Below, piece after piece: positions 16,355 through 24,650 of a DNA stretch of 37,556 bases (position 1 is its first letter; each line of letters starts with the position of its first letter). Origin of the DNA: Microvirga calopogonii. GTDB taxonomy: Bacteria > Pseudomonadota > Alphaproteobacteria > Rhizobiales > Beijerinckiaceae. Location of the stretch: assembly GCF_003347665.1 (NCBI RefSeq), contig NZ_QDGA01000030.1:18445-56000 (forward strand), in the 5' to 3' direction. A program made the translations under genes and the position numbers. The notes under the pieces were generated by a model that was given only the letters and a program-made list of their open reading frames with translations, ran no database searches and had not been told where the DNA came from.

Positions 16355-16459
16355 TTACAAGCCGGCGAGTTCCTTCGACAGCCGGTTCGCCATGATGGCC
16401 ACGACGATGGCGGAGGCCACAGCCGCCGAACCCATCACGTTCAACAAGAGCACATTCAT
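16355..16459 (-). CDS. Very small membrane protein (34 aa)
   Basis: Read on the minus strand, ATG 16459 follows a GGAGG site by six bases. The product begins MNVLLLNVMGSAAVASAIVV, is a single hydrophobic helix and ends in NRLSKELAGL. Tiny one-helix proteins of this type are common regulators or subunits of membrane complexes, but no homologue is recognised. Proof would need expression data. Confidence 0.5.
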   Translation of the reverse strand: MNVLLLNVMGSAAVASAIVVAIMANRLSKELAGL

Positions 16460-16698
16460 ACGCGCCTCCATCACCACATGGAGCGTGCAGCTTAAGCCTC
16501 GTTACAGGAAGCTCTGCCTGGGCAGGCGGGCTACCCCGGCGGACAATCCACGAATTGCTGGCCTGACCGGCCGCTCACGTTTCCGATGCTCTCGATCGTG
16601 TGAAGGGATGCACGTCCAATGTGACCGATGACCGCTGACGGCGTGAAAACCCTCGTGCCGCTCAGGCGTCGGTAGGAAGGGCGAACGAGAGAAATGGA

Positions 16699-16997
16699 AT
16701 GATGAAAGCGCTGAACGTATCGATGCTTGCTGCATCGCTGCTCGCTATGACGCAGGATGTCGCAATGGCGCAGGCGGATCCGGCGACACGGCACTGCATG
16801 CAGGGCGAGCAGGAGATCGCGGAACCTGCCAGCCGCTGACCCGGTCACCTGGTCGGTCGAGGAGCGGCGGTCCGGATACCGGTAATCCAGGCAGCACCGG
16901 GAGCACGGGCGGCGGCGCGGAGGGAGGTCAAAGTTCCGGCGGGAAGGGCAGCAACGGCTCGGGCAATGGCGGAAGCGGTGGAGGTCGGGGGCGCTAG
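16699..16997 (+). pseudogene. Small secreted Gly/Ser-rich protein, apparently frameshifted
   Basis: ATG 16699 (or 16702) opens a signal peptide (ALNVSMLAASLLAMTQDVAM, then AQA) and stops at TGA after 46 residues. In another frame the downstream 120 bp reads DTGNPGSTGSTGGG and further Gly/Ser/Asn-rich sequence ending GGSGGGRGR before TAG 16995-16997. Small secreted proteins with a signal peptide followed directly by such a tail are common in this group, so one indel between about 16765 and 16860 probably split the gene. It could also be a sequencing error or a chance low-complexity frame in GC-rich DNA. Confidence 0.45.
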
Positions 16998-17089
16998 ACC
17001 GCTCAGGCGCAACCGCCTTCGAGTGGGCACCTAGCGTGGGCTGAAGCCGGCAACTTGGCACTAAGCGGCGGACGCGCTATGCCGGGGAT

Positions 17090-17359
17090 ATGCTCAAGCT
17101 TGAAGAAGATCTTTCCGGTCAGGCGCTCAGGGGATACGGCTCTTCACCCGATCTGCAGGACGAACTGGGAAGGCTTACGACGGACATCAACGACCTGAAA
17201 CGGCGAATCCGCGATCAGGTTACGTTGATTCAGGAACTTGCCTGGGAGGCTCAGGCGACTGCGAGCGCCAAAGCGGAACTGCACGCTATGCAGGAGATGC
17301 TCGGGGACTGGCGCGCCCACCGGGATCTGCTCGTGAAACTTCAAATGGCGGAGATTTAG
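17090..17359 (+). CDS. Hypothetical coiled-coil protein (89 aa)
   Basis: The protein is entirely polar and helical, with heptad-like spacing across LTTDINDLKRRIRDQVTLIQ and ELAWEAQATASAKAELHAMQ. No signal peptide or catalytic motif is seen. ATG 17090 follows a weak GGGGA site. Flanking small genes are host-like in composition. No family is recognised, and the function is unknown. Confidence 0.55.
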   Translation: MLKLEEDLSGQALRGYGSSPDLQDELGRLTTDINDLKRRIRDQVTLIQELAWEAQATASAKAELHAMQEMLGDWRAHRDLLVKLQMAEI

Positions 17360-17427
17360 TTCATTCCCGGCGGGAATAAGCCGGGGCCACACATCGTTTA
17401 CCGAGAAAGCTGCGATGGGGGCGCGTT

Positions 17428-17535
17428 ATGGATGCCGACGACACGAGATCTCTTTGGCTTGCGTTGATTGCTGCCCTTGGACTGAGCTTCCTCGCCCTGC
17501 TTGTCGCCGTTTATCTGAGCTTCGCCTTTAACTGA
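17428..17535 (+). CDS. Very small membrane protein (35 aa)
   Basis: ATG 17428 has a G-rich site (GGGGG) nine bases upstream. The product has a polar head MDADDTRSLW and then one long hydrophobic helix (LALIAALGLSFLALLVAVYL) ending in SFAFN. It lies 128 bp from the left attachment repeat and is probably the last host gene before the inserted element. Confidence 0.5.
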   Translation: MDADDTRSLWLALIAALGLSFLALLVAVYLSFAFN

Positions 17536-17662
17536 AGCACTTTGGCGGCTTCCTAAACTTCGCAAGTCAGTCCGGCGACAATGCTCTACGAGCCTCCCGC
17601 ACCGAGACGGGCAACTTCGATTGTTTGTTGCTGCTGAAGGGTTTGTGCCACTCAAAAGGCGA

Positions 17663-17688
17663 GAGTGGTGCCGGTGGAGAGGATCGAA
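17663..17688. repeat. Left attachment repeat (attL)
   Basis: Twenty-six bases are identical to 32714-32739. The copy contains the complement of a tRNA 3' end including CCA (TGGTGCCGGTG, 17667-17677) but no tRNA body follows. Just outside, CCACTC (17649-17654) can pair with GAGTGG (17663-17668), the original tRNA terminator hairpin. Confidence 0.85.
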
Positions 17689-17833
17689 AACTCCTCTCGA
17701 CAGCTATAGCCTTTGCAAAACAAGAGCTTAAGGAGCGTCGTGACTGCTCTTGTGTGAGACTTCCGTGTGGGGTTTGTCAAGAGCTTGGACCGTTGAACAA
17801 TCCCTCGGTTTCCTTGCCATCGGAGGGAGGAAA

Positions 17834-18988
17834 TCAAAATGGCGTATCATCCTCTTCATCCCTACGGGATCGGTGATTGTGTGCCTCATCAAGATATTCA
17901 TCCTCGATCTGGTCAATGTATAGTTGTACATAGTCAGGCTCTAACGAATCTTCTTTTTCTTGATAATCTTCATCGTGAGTATCAATATCAAAATGATACT
18001 GATAATTGAATTTCTGCTCTTCCGATAAGCTCGTAAATCTTGGTAATATGAGGCGGGAGTAAAAATCTTGAACTCTCAAGTCGTATCCAATGCCGAAGAT
18101 TTGCGGGTTACTGTATCCTGCTTCAATAATCCTACTGATATCGCTCTCTGTAAATACGTCCAAATACGTTAGGAGGTTTGCAATTGCCTTGCGAGTTTGG
18201 CTGTAGCTTTTGCTCGAAACAAGGCGATCAACTGCATATTGCTTCGCAATGTCCTTAGCGAACTTGAACTGAGGAAAGTGAGCTTGGAGGAAGGGTCGCA
18301 ACTCGGGGTGGAGGTATAGCGCGGCCTTTTTGCGCTCGTCCCACTCAGTCTTAAGAAATTGATGCGGCGATTCCTTGCTAAACGGAGAGCCAAAATCGCC
18401 GTCCTTGGAAACAATGTGCAACGGGACGCCAGGAGGAACCTTGGCTAGCAAGTGTTCCCAATTCAATCGGTCCCCTAACGATCCAGGCTTGCCAGGAGGA
18501 TTGCCGACTGCTTCCCTTATCTGAGCTGATGAGAGAATTTCAGGCGTTGTCTTGAGAATTTCAGCGACAGCAAAGATCCCTTGAACAAGCCAGTCCGCGT
18601 TGATTTCAAGATGAATTGCTTCAGTTTTGGCTTTATTTATCGCTGCGGCACGAGCCTTTTCAGCTTGTGCAAGTGCCTTCCGAAGCTCCGCAGTCTCCTC
18701 GTAAGAAACCATGAAACGTGGAATAGGTATATTCAACGGTGCTTTCTGCATATCATCGATTGATTTAGCGAGCTTAACCTCTCGGTTTCTTAGCCATTCG
18801 TCCTTTACTTGATCTGGTAGGTATAGCGTGATGGCTTTAGCCTCGATCAGCCCGATGATTTTGTTCAGCTCCTCCAGATCGTCCTTCGCGGTGGCATAAA
18901 AGCTGAGGAGGACGTTCGTATCGATGAATAAGTGGAGTGTGTCAGCTACCTCCTCCATCTCCTCTTCATAAAGCTCTTTGGTTCTCAT
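17834..18988 (-). CDS. PIN-like domain protein, possible RNase (element cargo)
   Basis: The protein has 384 residues from ATG 18988. The N-terminal PIN-like fold has HLFIDTNVLLSFY (first acidic residue D23), LPDQVKDEWLRNREV, LGDRLNWEHLL and HIVSKDGDFGSPF. These give the spaced acidic residues of PIN nucleases of the DUF4935 type. The C-terminal 170 residues have no recognised motif and end in a very acidic, then basic tail. PIN proteins usually cleave RNA in toxin or defence roles. The gene is clearly more AT-rich than its neighbours, suggesting separate acquisition. It is the first gene inside attL and has no visible antitoxin partner. Function in phage defence is an inference; the start could be a few codons later. 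Confidence 0.7.
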   Translation of the reverse strand: MRTKELYEEEMEEVADTLHLFIDTNVLLSFYATAKDDLEELNKIIGLIEAKAITLYLPDQVKDEWLRNREVKLAKSIDDMQKAPLNIPIPRFMVSYEETAELRKALAQAEKARAAAINKAKTEAIHLEINADWLVQGIFAVAEILKTTPEILSSAQIREAVGNPPGKPGSLGDRLNWEHLLAKVPPGVPLHIVSKDGDFGSPFSKESPHQFLKTEWDERKKAALYLHPELRPFLQAHFPQFKFAKDIAKQYAVDRLVSSKSYSQTRKAIANLLTYLDVFTESDISRIIEAGYSNPQIFGIGYDLRVQDFYSRLILPRFTSLSEEQKFNYQYHFDIDTHDEDYQEKEDSLEPDYVQLYIDQIEDEYLDEAHNHRSRRDEEDDTPF

Positions 18989-19054
18989 CGCCGTTCGCTC
19001 TTGCACCCCAGCTGGTAGGATTACACCACATAATATCCAATAGTTTGAGGCCAA

Positions 19055-19247
19055 AGTCTTAGCCGGATACCCAGTCTTAAAGAGAGACGCTTAAAGCAGG
19101 GGAGCACTTAAGATCCACTGACTAAGACGTTGGATCAGGAAAGACGTCAGTTAGTGACCGGGACGGCAACCACCATAAGGAAGCTACCGTCCCAACCGCC
19201 TGAAGGTGGTCAGTAGGTCGTTGCGATGGTGAGCGGCGTCAGTGTCT
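19055..19247. other. Intergenic region with hairpin
   Basis: No gene is seen between the tail fibre end and the PIN gene start. GGGACGG (19160-19166) is exactly complementary to CCGTCCC (19187-19193), with a 20-base loop. It could end the tail fibre transcript, but no T-tract follows on the minus strand. Confidence 0.35.
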
Positions 19248-21593
19248 TCAGTTAGCGATCATGACTTTGATGAGGTTGCCGCTGAAGTCCTTGGCATAGG
19301 TAAAGCCCTTGGCTGTCACTGCCCCAATCGTCACCTCTGGAAACAGCCAGTTGACGCCGCCGTTCTTGGCCAGGAATGCCATATCGATGTTGCTGTCAGT
19401 ACCGGCCGCCCTCATCACCAGAGGCCCTCCTGTATCCGATGACGCCACCTCAAGGTGGTTGACTGGGTTCAGCGAGGACTTGAGACGGATTGTTGCCGTG
19501 GAGGGGGTATAGCCACCAAGCCTGACATCCGTTCCGGTAAGCTCCTGTCCAGAACGTCCCATCTCCGAGGTTTTGTTCCCCGCCATGGTGACACCAACTA
19601 CCATGCTGTCGATATCCTTGATCGTACCTGCTCCGTGGCAGTTGTTTCCCGTAATCTGTACGCCCGTGACTGAGTAACCCGGCGAGGGTTGATTCACGAG
19701 GATGCCGTACTTCTGATTGGCGCTAGGCCCGACAGTGTTCCCCGAGATCACGATGTCACCCACAGCCGAGAAGGGCGAGAAGTAATGTGAGTTGGTGACG
19801 ATGATACCCGCCGAACTGCTGGCTGGCAGTGTTTCGTCACGGCAGCAATCCACGACCTCGTTGCCCACGATGCTGGCTATGTTCGTACCGTGAATTTCGA
19901 TGCCGTGATGGTGGCAACTCACAGCCGTGTTACCCGTAAAGGTCATGTTCCAGCACAACCCGAGATCAAACCCTACTGAACCGCAATCGAATGCCCGGTT
20001 CCCGTAAAGGGTGAGAAACCTACCCTGAGGGACGTAGCCAGAGTTTGAGGCATTCTTGACCACGTTGCCGCCGATGGTCAGGTGCCAGCCGCGAGCGATC
20101 ATGCCGATGGATGCGTTGACGATCTTGTTGTCAACGATGCTCGCCGTCATCGTGAACGGCTGGTTCATCTGCTGCTCATATCCCATCAGAGGATTAGGGT
20201 AGGTCTGCCCGAGATCCCAGTCCGGTCTGTTCTGGAGATAAATCGAGGCACCTGCATTCGACCAGAGGAAGTTCCGGTCGATTGTGATGTTGCTCGATTG
20301 GAACGCCGCCATGCTCAGGATCGTGCGCCCATTGACGATGCCAGACGCCGGAGGCCGATACTGGATACGCAGGTTATAACCGACTGGAGGGGCGTTGACG
20401 AAGCCCACCGTACCGCCTTGGTCATTGTCCACCCCAGTCACGACGTATTGGTTATCGAGTATCCGAACCGTCTCAACATAGGTTGATGTGTCCTGCTCCA
20501 CCACCCGAAGCTCAGTTGCGGCTTTGATGTGGAACGGATAGGCGAATATCTTGGTCACCCCGTCTCCAGTATATTCGACAACGTGATAGACGAAATCGGT
20601 GATCCCCGATCCGCCATTACCTGCCAGTACGTTGTCGGTCAGGCTCAGGTTCTTGCAGGTGTTATACTGGATGCCGTTCTGACCGCAGAAGCTGATATGG
20701 CAGTTCCTGACGCGGCTCTGGGTATAGTAGCCATCATCAGTGCTGCCCACCAAGAGCACGCCATTCCGCTTACAGTTCGTGATGAATACCCGGTCTATGT
20801 CCGCACCTCGGAACCCATTCGCCCAGATTCCATCGCAGTTGCGATCCGTCACGTTGGACGCATTGCCATTAATGGTGAAGTTATGGAGGCGGACCTTGCT
20901 GCCGATCTTCAAGCCGTACTTGCTCGTGCCCCCCTTGATCTTGAGGACGGACGTTTCGCCCTCGCCAATGATCATCCGGTCCTCAGGGATATCCAACTCT
21001 TTGATGAGCACGGTCGCCCCAGTCGGGATCTTGATTACCCGCGTATAGTTCAGAGCCCCCTTGATAATTTCGGTGGCGTCTAGGACTCCGGTGATATCCG
21101 CTCCCAAGGCTGCCAGACTAACCCCAACAACCTCGACACCACCCAAGACGATAGCCGAGATGGCCCCCTCCAGATGGTTCTTCGTAACCGCATCTTGACC
21201 AGTCACAGGGTCGGCTAGGTTCTTGATGCGGCGTCCACGGGCCGTGTTGTGACCATCGGAATCCAGGCCAACAGCCTCACTGGCGATATCAAGCGCTTCC
21301 TGGCTGAGCATGAATCCCTGATCAGCCGCTAGGTCCAGATCGCTCTCCGTCAGGGTTGAGCCATCAACGAAGTCTGTGAGGCGGGCGTTTTGGCTGGACT
21401 TGCGGCGAACATCAACGACAGCCCCGTTGGCAGGAGCCGTGGAAAGCTGGATGGAACTGGAGGAAAGCCAGGAGAAGCTCGCGGGTACTCCATCTACGGA
21501 GACTGCGATGTGGGATTTATCGATGTAAGGAAATGGGATCGAGAAGTTTCTATTCGATCCGTTACCTTGAAATTGAACATAAGAATTAGCCAA
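19248..21593 (-). CDS. T7-type phage tail fibre/tailspike with beta-helix
   Basis: The 781-residue protein has an N-terminal particle-binding domain of the T7 tail fibre family at residues 1-150 (FQGNGSNRNFSIPFPYIDKS, DFVDGSTLTESDLDLAADQG and GRRIKNLADPVTGQDAVTKN). From about residue 190 to 690 it shows pectate-lyase-like beta-helix repeats (many G-N-x-I/V turns, such as SLTDNVLAGNGGSGI and DIVISGNTVGPSANQ). The last 80 residues resemble a trimerisation or receptor-binding tip. Such spikes bind or depolymerise surface polysaccharide. The start is TTG 21593 with a GGAG site. A minus-strand terminator lies right upstream, so it likely has its own promoter or reads through. Confidence 0.85.
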   Translation of the reverse strand: MANSYVQFQGNGSNRNFSIPFPYIDKSHIAVSVDGVPASFSWLSSSSIQLSTAPANGAVVDVRRKSSQNARLTDFVDGSTLTESDLDLAADQGFMLSQEALDIASEAVGLDSDGHNTARGRRIKNLADPVTGQDAVTKNHLEGAISAIVLGGVEVVGVSLAALGADITGVLDATEIIKGALNYTRVIKIPTGATVLIKELDIPEDRMIIGEGETSVLKIKGGTSKYGLKIGSKVRLHNFTINGNASNVTDRNCDGIWANGFRGADIDRVFITNCKRNGVLLVGSTDDGYYTQSRVRNCHISFCGQNGIQYNTCKNLSLTDNVLAGNGGSGITDFVYHVVEYTGDGVTKIFAYPFHIKAATELRVVEQDTSTYVETVRILDNQYVVTGVDNDQGGTVGFVNAPPVGYNLRIQYRPPASGIVNGRTILSMAAFQSSNITIDRNFLWSNAGASIYLQNRPDWDLGQTYPNPLMGYEQQMNQPFTMTASIVDNKIVNASIGMIARGWHLTIGGNVVKNASNSGYVPQGRFLTLYGNRAFDCGSVGFDLGLCWNMTFTGNTAVSCHHHGIEIHGTNIASIVGNEVVDCCRDETLPASSSAGIIVTNSHYFSPFSAVGDIVISGNTVGPSANQKYGILVNQPSPGYSVTGVQITGNNCHGAGTIKDIDSMVVGVTMAGNKTSEMGRSGQELTGTDVRLGGYTPSTATIRLKSSLNPVNHLEVASSDTGGPLVMRAAGTDSNIDMAFLAKNGGVNWLFPEVTIGAVTAKGFTYAKDFSGNLIKVMIAN

Positions 21594-21611
21594 AGCCTAA
21601 CTCCAACATGA

Positions 21612-21655
21612 ATTAGAAAAGGAAAAAGCCCGCCGAGGGGTGACCTCAACGGGCT
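21612..21655 (-). terminator. Rho-independent terminator upstream of tail fibre
   Basis: On the minus strand AGCCCG plus GAGG pairs with CCTC plus CGGGCT (21627-21655, with a 2-base mismatch bulge) and is followed by TTTTTCCTTTT. It would stop transcription from genes upstream on that strand just before the tail fibre start. Confidence 0.65.
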
Positions 21656-21768
21656 CTGGTTAGGGGATGTGCGGAAGCGACTTGGCTTCCTGAATATGCG
21701 TGTGAATACCTACTAGCGCCTAGGAAAGCTTGACCATAGTATCGCCCCTATTCCTATCTCAGGGGGCA

Positions 21769-21963
21769 ATGATGGGGCGGATATCGGACGCATTGGGGGC
21801 GCTTGGAAGCTTGGGACTTATGGTGTTGTTCTTCCTGGGTCAGTTTCCAGGCGGAACAATCTTGATGGCAACTACCTGCAACACGCGGCGTCTCGACGGT
21901 TGGGATTGGGTCCTATCGGTGATCATGCCGTTCTTCGGTCTGATCAAGAGCATCAAATGCTGA
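21769..21963 (+). CDS. Small membrane protein (64 aa)
   Basis: ATG 21769 (or the adjacent ATG 21772) follows an AGGGGG site. The protein has a first helix (ALGSLGLMVLFFLGQFPGGT) and a second near WVLSVIMPFFGLI, with a cysteine-containing link. Together with the next gene it forms a plus-strand pair embedded among minus-strand virion genes. The position beside tail genes is where phages often keep lysis genes, but no holin signature can be claimed. Confidence 0.55.
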   Translation: MMGRISDALGALGSLGLMVLFFLGQFPGGTILMATTCNTRRLDGWDWVLSVIMPFFGLIKSIKC

Positions 21964-21982
21964 GTAAGGTTTAAGGCTGCCC

Positions 21983-22330
21983 GTGACTACGAAAGTACAG
22001 GAACTAGACTGGGATCATGTCAGGCGGATCAAATGGGCTAACGTGAAGCCCCCCTCTGACTGGGATCAATCACTCAGAACAATCTCGCTAGAAGGTCTCA
22101 GTCTTCTTGCAATGGACCCAAAGGGCAACCTCTACTGGGATGGGGAGCGCCTTGCCACGACGCTCAAACTCTCGTTCCTCCAGAAACTAGGGGCCGTCAT
22201 CGTCACACTCTTTGCCATTGCTGGTGGCTTAGGAGGGGCCGTTCAGGGCTGGATCGCTCTCAATGATTTTGGCTGTAAGGCCGGATGGCATTACGTGGTT
22301 TGCCCGAAGAGTGGTAGTCAGGCACCATAA
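21983..22330 (+). CDS. Hypothetical membrane-anchored protein (115 aa)
   Basis: GTG 21983 starts a 115-residue protein, 19 bp after the preceding small membrane protein. The N-terminal 70 residues are soluble (MTTKVQELDWDHVRRIKWAN, then LSLLAMDPKGNLYWDGERL). One membrane helix follows (LGAVIVTLFAIAGGLGGAVQ), and the C-terminal 30 residues contain two cysteines (GCKAGWHYVVC). The gene converges on the internal virion protein gene. Family unknown; a lysis-related or superinfection-related role is conceivable but unsupported. Confidence 0.55.
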   Translation: MTTKVQELDWDHVRRIKWANVKPPSDWDQSLRTISLEGLSLLAMDPKGNLYWDGERLATTLKLSFLQKLGAVIVTLFAIAGGLGGAVQGWIALNDFGCKAGWHYVVCPKSGSQAP

Positions 22331-22365
22331 GGGAAGACGGGAGCCTAAGCCCCCGCCTCCTCGTC

Positions 22366-22896
22366 TCAAGGATTCAGCTTCTTGCTCTGGCTATAGGCGT
22401 TCAAGCCTGAGGCTGCGATCTTCAGACCAGCACCGATAAACGAGGGCTTCTGTGCCCGTGGTTCACGGTTAATCCGGTCAAGAGTCTGTGCAGACTGTTC
22501 CCGCTTCTGGGCAGAGAGTTGGGCAGTGGTCCACTCTGTCTGACGATCAACACGGTCGTTAAATCGGGCTTCACGACTAGCGAAGTCTTTAGCCAGAGCA
22601 TCGACAGTCACGCCAGAGATACCAGCCTCACCGGCTGCTACGTCATTCGTCGCTCTAGCAGCCCGACTCTCAAGGGCCACGTCGAACTTCTCCAAGGCTG
22701 CACTTTCACGCTCCTGAGAGATACGTTCGTTCATAGACCGTTGAGTGTCTTCGAAGGCTGCAAGAGCGTTCAATCTGTTCTGCTCGGCCACCTTATTCTG
22801 AGCATCTGCGGCTTGGCTCTCGGCAGCAAATCCAGCCACCGTGGAGGCGGTTCCTACTGCGAAGGAGGCTACCGCAAGGGTCATTGGATCGCACAC
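22366..22896 (-). CDS. Phage internal virion protein, T7 gp14-like
   Basis: The 176-residue protein begins MCDPMTLAVASFAVGTASTV, the Met-Cys-Asp-Pro start and hydrophobic first helix typical of T7-like internal core protein gp14. A long helical middle follows (NKVAEQNRLNALAAFEDTQR) and the Gly/Ala-rich end is YSQSKKLNP. Length is close to T7 gp14 (196). In T7 this protein forms a channel in the outer membrane during DNA ejection. Its start is 2 bp after the stop of the 311-residue gene, and the T7 order (gp14 before the tail fibre) is kept. The gp15 and gp16 equivalents are not recognisable between them. Confidence 0.7.
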   Translation of the reverse strand: MCDPMTLAVASFAVGTASTVAGFAAESQAADAQNKVAEQNRLNALAAFEDTQRSMNERISQERESAALEKFDVALESRAARATNDVAAGEAGISGVTVDALAKDFASREARFNDRVDRQTEWTTAQLSAQKREQSAQTLDRINREPRAQKPSFIGAGLKIAASGLNAYSQSKKLNP

Positions 22897-22898
22897 GG

Positions 22899-23834
22899 CT
22901 AAATCCCTTTCACGTTAATGATTCCGGCTTTGACAGCGGCCCGGTAGCTCATGGTTCCACGACCGGGGATGTTCAGGATGACCTGCTTTCCTTCCATCCT
23001 TGCTGTGATCCCTGAGCCAAACTCAGCAGACAGGATGTCTTCCGGGCTGTGATCGCCAAGGCTCTCAACGTACCGGCTGAAGAGAGGCGCATAGCCACGA
23101 GTGGTCCGCTCCATCACGTGGTCGTTCATGGCCTTACGGAGGGCATCAGGGGCGTTCTCTCTAGCCCACTCATAGAACGCCTGAGGGTCATCAGCACCCA
23201 ACCCCTTCACGGTGCTATCGGCTTGAGCCGTGAAGCCTTCAATGACCGTAGAGAGGCGTCCATCCAAAGCACCGGGTTCGATAGCAGCCTCACCAGCAGC
23301 ACGAGCAAGGGTGTTCTGATTGACCGTCCCATCAGTGATAAGCTGTTGTGCAATCGCTACCTGAGTTGACGGCATGATGGCTGCGCAGAGGCTTCCCAAT
23401 TCCTGCTCAATGGCAGGGTTAGACAGGGCCTGGGCCTCGTCCTGAGGGGCATCCTGAGGGGTCTCATTGGCAAGAACCCTAGCAGCGCCATCGGGCACGG
23501 CGATCCAACGTCCATGGGCGTCTCGCTCGACCAATCCAAGCGATTGAGCGTTCTGGAGTGTCATCTCCGTTCCAGCGACCTGAATGATGTCGGAGGCCTG
23601 GAGTTCACCCATGCGGAGTGACCCTGTTCTGGTCCTTGCCTTGAGGGGGTCACCAGCAGAGAGGTCAGCCATGTTGAGGCTACTGTGGGTCTCCAGTGAT
23701 GCGGCTTCCCCTCCCTGGAAGGTCACCGTGCCGCCTTGGCGAATGTTGATGGATCGATCCTCAGGAGACAGAAGGTTATCGCCAGGAGTTACAGTGGTCT
23801 CACTGTCGGTAGCGACATTGTAAAAGGCATTCAT
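22899..23834 (-). CDS. Phage hypothetical protein (311 aa), probable virion component
   Basis: The N-terminal 60 residues are polar and beta-like (SINIRQGGTVTFQGGEAASL). The centre has ERDAHGRWIAVPDGAARVLA, and the C-terminal half is helical, with DDPQAFYEWARENAPDALRK and a last segment KQVILNIPGRGTMSYRAAVK. No enzymatic motif is found. It is coupled to the gp14-like gene (2 bp apart) and lies 3 bp after the preceding gene. It therefore probably belongs to the particle or to DNA ejection, possibly as a shortened internal core protein. Not recognised. Confidence 0.6.
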   Translation of the reverse strand: MNAFYNVATDSETTVTPGDNLLSPEDRSINIRQGGTVTFQGGEAASLETHSSLNMADLSAGDPLKARTRTGSLRMGELQASDIIQVAGTEMTLQNAQSLGLVERDAHGRWIAVPDGAARVLANETPQDAPQDEAQALSNPAIEQELGSLCAAIMPSTQVAIAQQLITDGTVNQNTLARAAGEAAIEPGALDGRLSTVIEGFTAQADSTVKGLGADDPQAFYEWARENAPDALRKAMNDHVMERTTRGYAPLFSRYVESLGDHSPEDILSAEFGSGITARMEGKQVILNIPGRGTMSYRAAVKAGIINVKGI

Positions 23835-23837
23835 GGC

Positions 23838-24203
23838 TTAAAAATCCGGGAAAATGAATTTGGTGGACTTGGAACGGCTGCGGAGATCTTCGAGGAGGCG
23901 CTCACGGCGATTGGCGAGGAAGCGTTTGCGGATGCCGACGAAGCGACCCCAATCCTTGCCAGAAAGGAACACGAAGGGGTTCCCTGCCCCGTCCTCAGCG
24001 ATGCCCTTATGGAGCAGTGAGGTGAGCTTCTCGGGGTCTCTCTCTTCGAGGAGGTCAGGTCTCGCCAACATGGATTCGATATCGGCGACGAAGTTCTCTG
24101 CGTCCTCTCCTTCGACATAGTGACGGTAGTCCACCATGCGGGTCACAGAACGCTTCTGGAAAAGACCCCCCGCCCGATCAGAGAGGTGGGACCGATCACA
24201 CAT
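23838..24203 (-). CDS. Phage hypothetical protein (121 aa)
   Basis: ATG 24203 overlaps the end of the upstream gene (stop at 24196), giving a coupled start; ATG 24137 (MVDYRHYVEGEDAENFVADI) is an alternative that begins with the better conserved-looking part. The protein is charged and helical, with LLEERDPEKLTSLLHKGIAE and KDWGRFVGIRKRFLANRRER. No known motif. It sits in the tight operon that ends with the gp14-like gene. Confidence 0.55.
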   Translation of the reverse strand: MCDRSHLSDRAGGLFQKRSVTRMVDYRHYVEGEDAENFVADIESMLARPDLLEERDPEKLTSLLHKGIAEDGAGNPFVFLSGKDWGRFVGIRKRFLANRRERLLEDLRSRSKSTKFIFPDF

Positions 24204-24609
24204 CAGAGGCCACCACCGGAATCCGCAGACCGGAGCCAAGGGGCTTTACCTTGGTGGTCTTCGGACGCTTCTTGCAGCCACCTCCACCGTGATGAAGGAA
24301 GAGGTTGGACGAGCGGAGATTCAGGGGGTTCTTGTCCCGGTACTTCACGGCAGTCCTAGGCTGAGCATCAAGGATCAGCCGGGAGACCATCACGAGGTTT
24401 CCATTGTGCATGAACCGGACGTATGAGGGCTTACCTTCACCGGCAGAGTTCAGAAGCCAGGAAGAGAGGCCGTACTTCGCAGTGATGGCCTCGTAATCGG
24501 AGGCATAGAGCCAGCAAGTTTTCTGGACATTCGAGAGAAAAACACCGACGACGAGCTTTCCGTCTTCGTCAAGGCGCTTCACGATTTCATGGTAGTGCTT
24601 CTGCTTCAT
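24196..24609 (-). CDS. HNH/AP2-like phage protein (137 aa)
   Basis: ATG 24609 starts a protein whose C-terminal third reads YRDKNPLNLRSSNLFLHHGG followed by GGCKKRPKT. NPLNLRSSNL resembles the N-P-x-N-x-R-x-x-N-L block of phage HNH/AP2-type DNA-binding endonucleases. The usual catalytic His pair upstream is not clear, so nuclease activity is doubtful. The N-terminal half has KLVVGVFLSNVQKTCWLYAS. It lies 41 bp after the preceding gene. It may be a freestanding homing-type gene or a DNA-binding relic. Confidence 0.5.
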   Translation of the reverse strand: MKQKHYHEIVKRLDEDGKLVVGVFLSNVQKTCWLYASDYEAITAKYGLSSWLLNSAGEGKPSYVRFMHNGNLVMVSRLILDAQPRTAVKYRDKNPLNLRSSNLFLHHGGGGCKKRPKTTKVKPLGSGLRIPVVASDV

Positions 24610-24650
24610 TGGTTTTCTACAATCGTTAAAAATAATAGGTACGCCCCACC

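Noticed and set aside
24196..24609. Calling the HNH-like protein an active endonuclease
   Set aside because: Only the NPLN-R-NL block is seen; the catalytic His pair is not clear.
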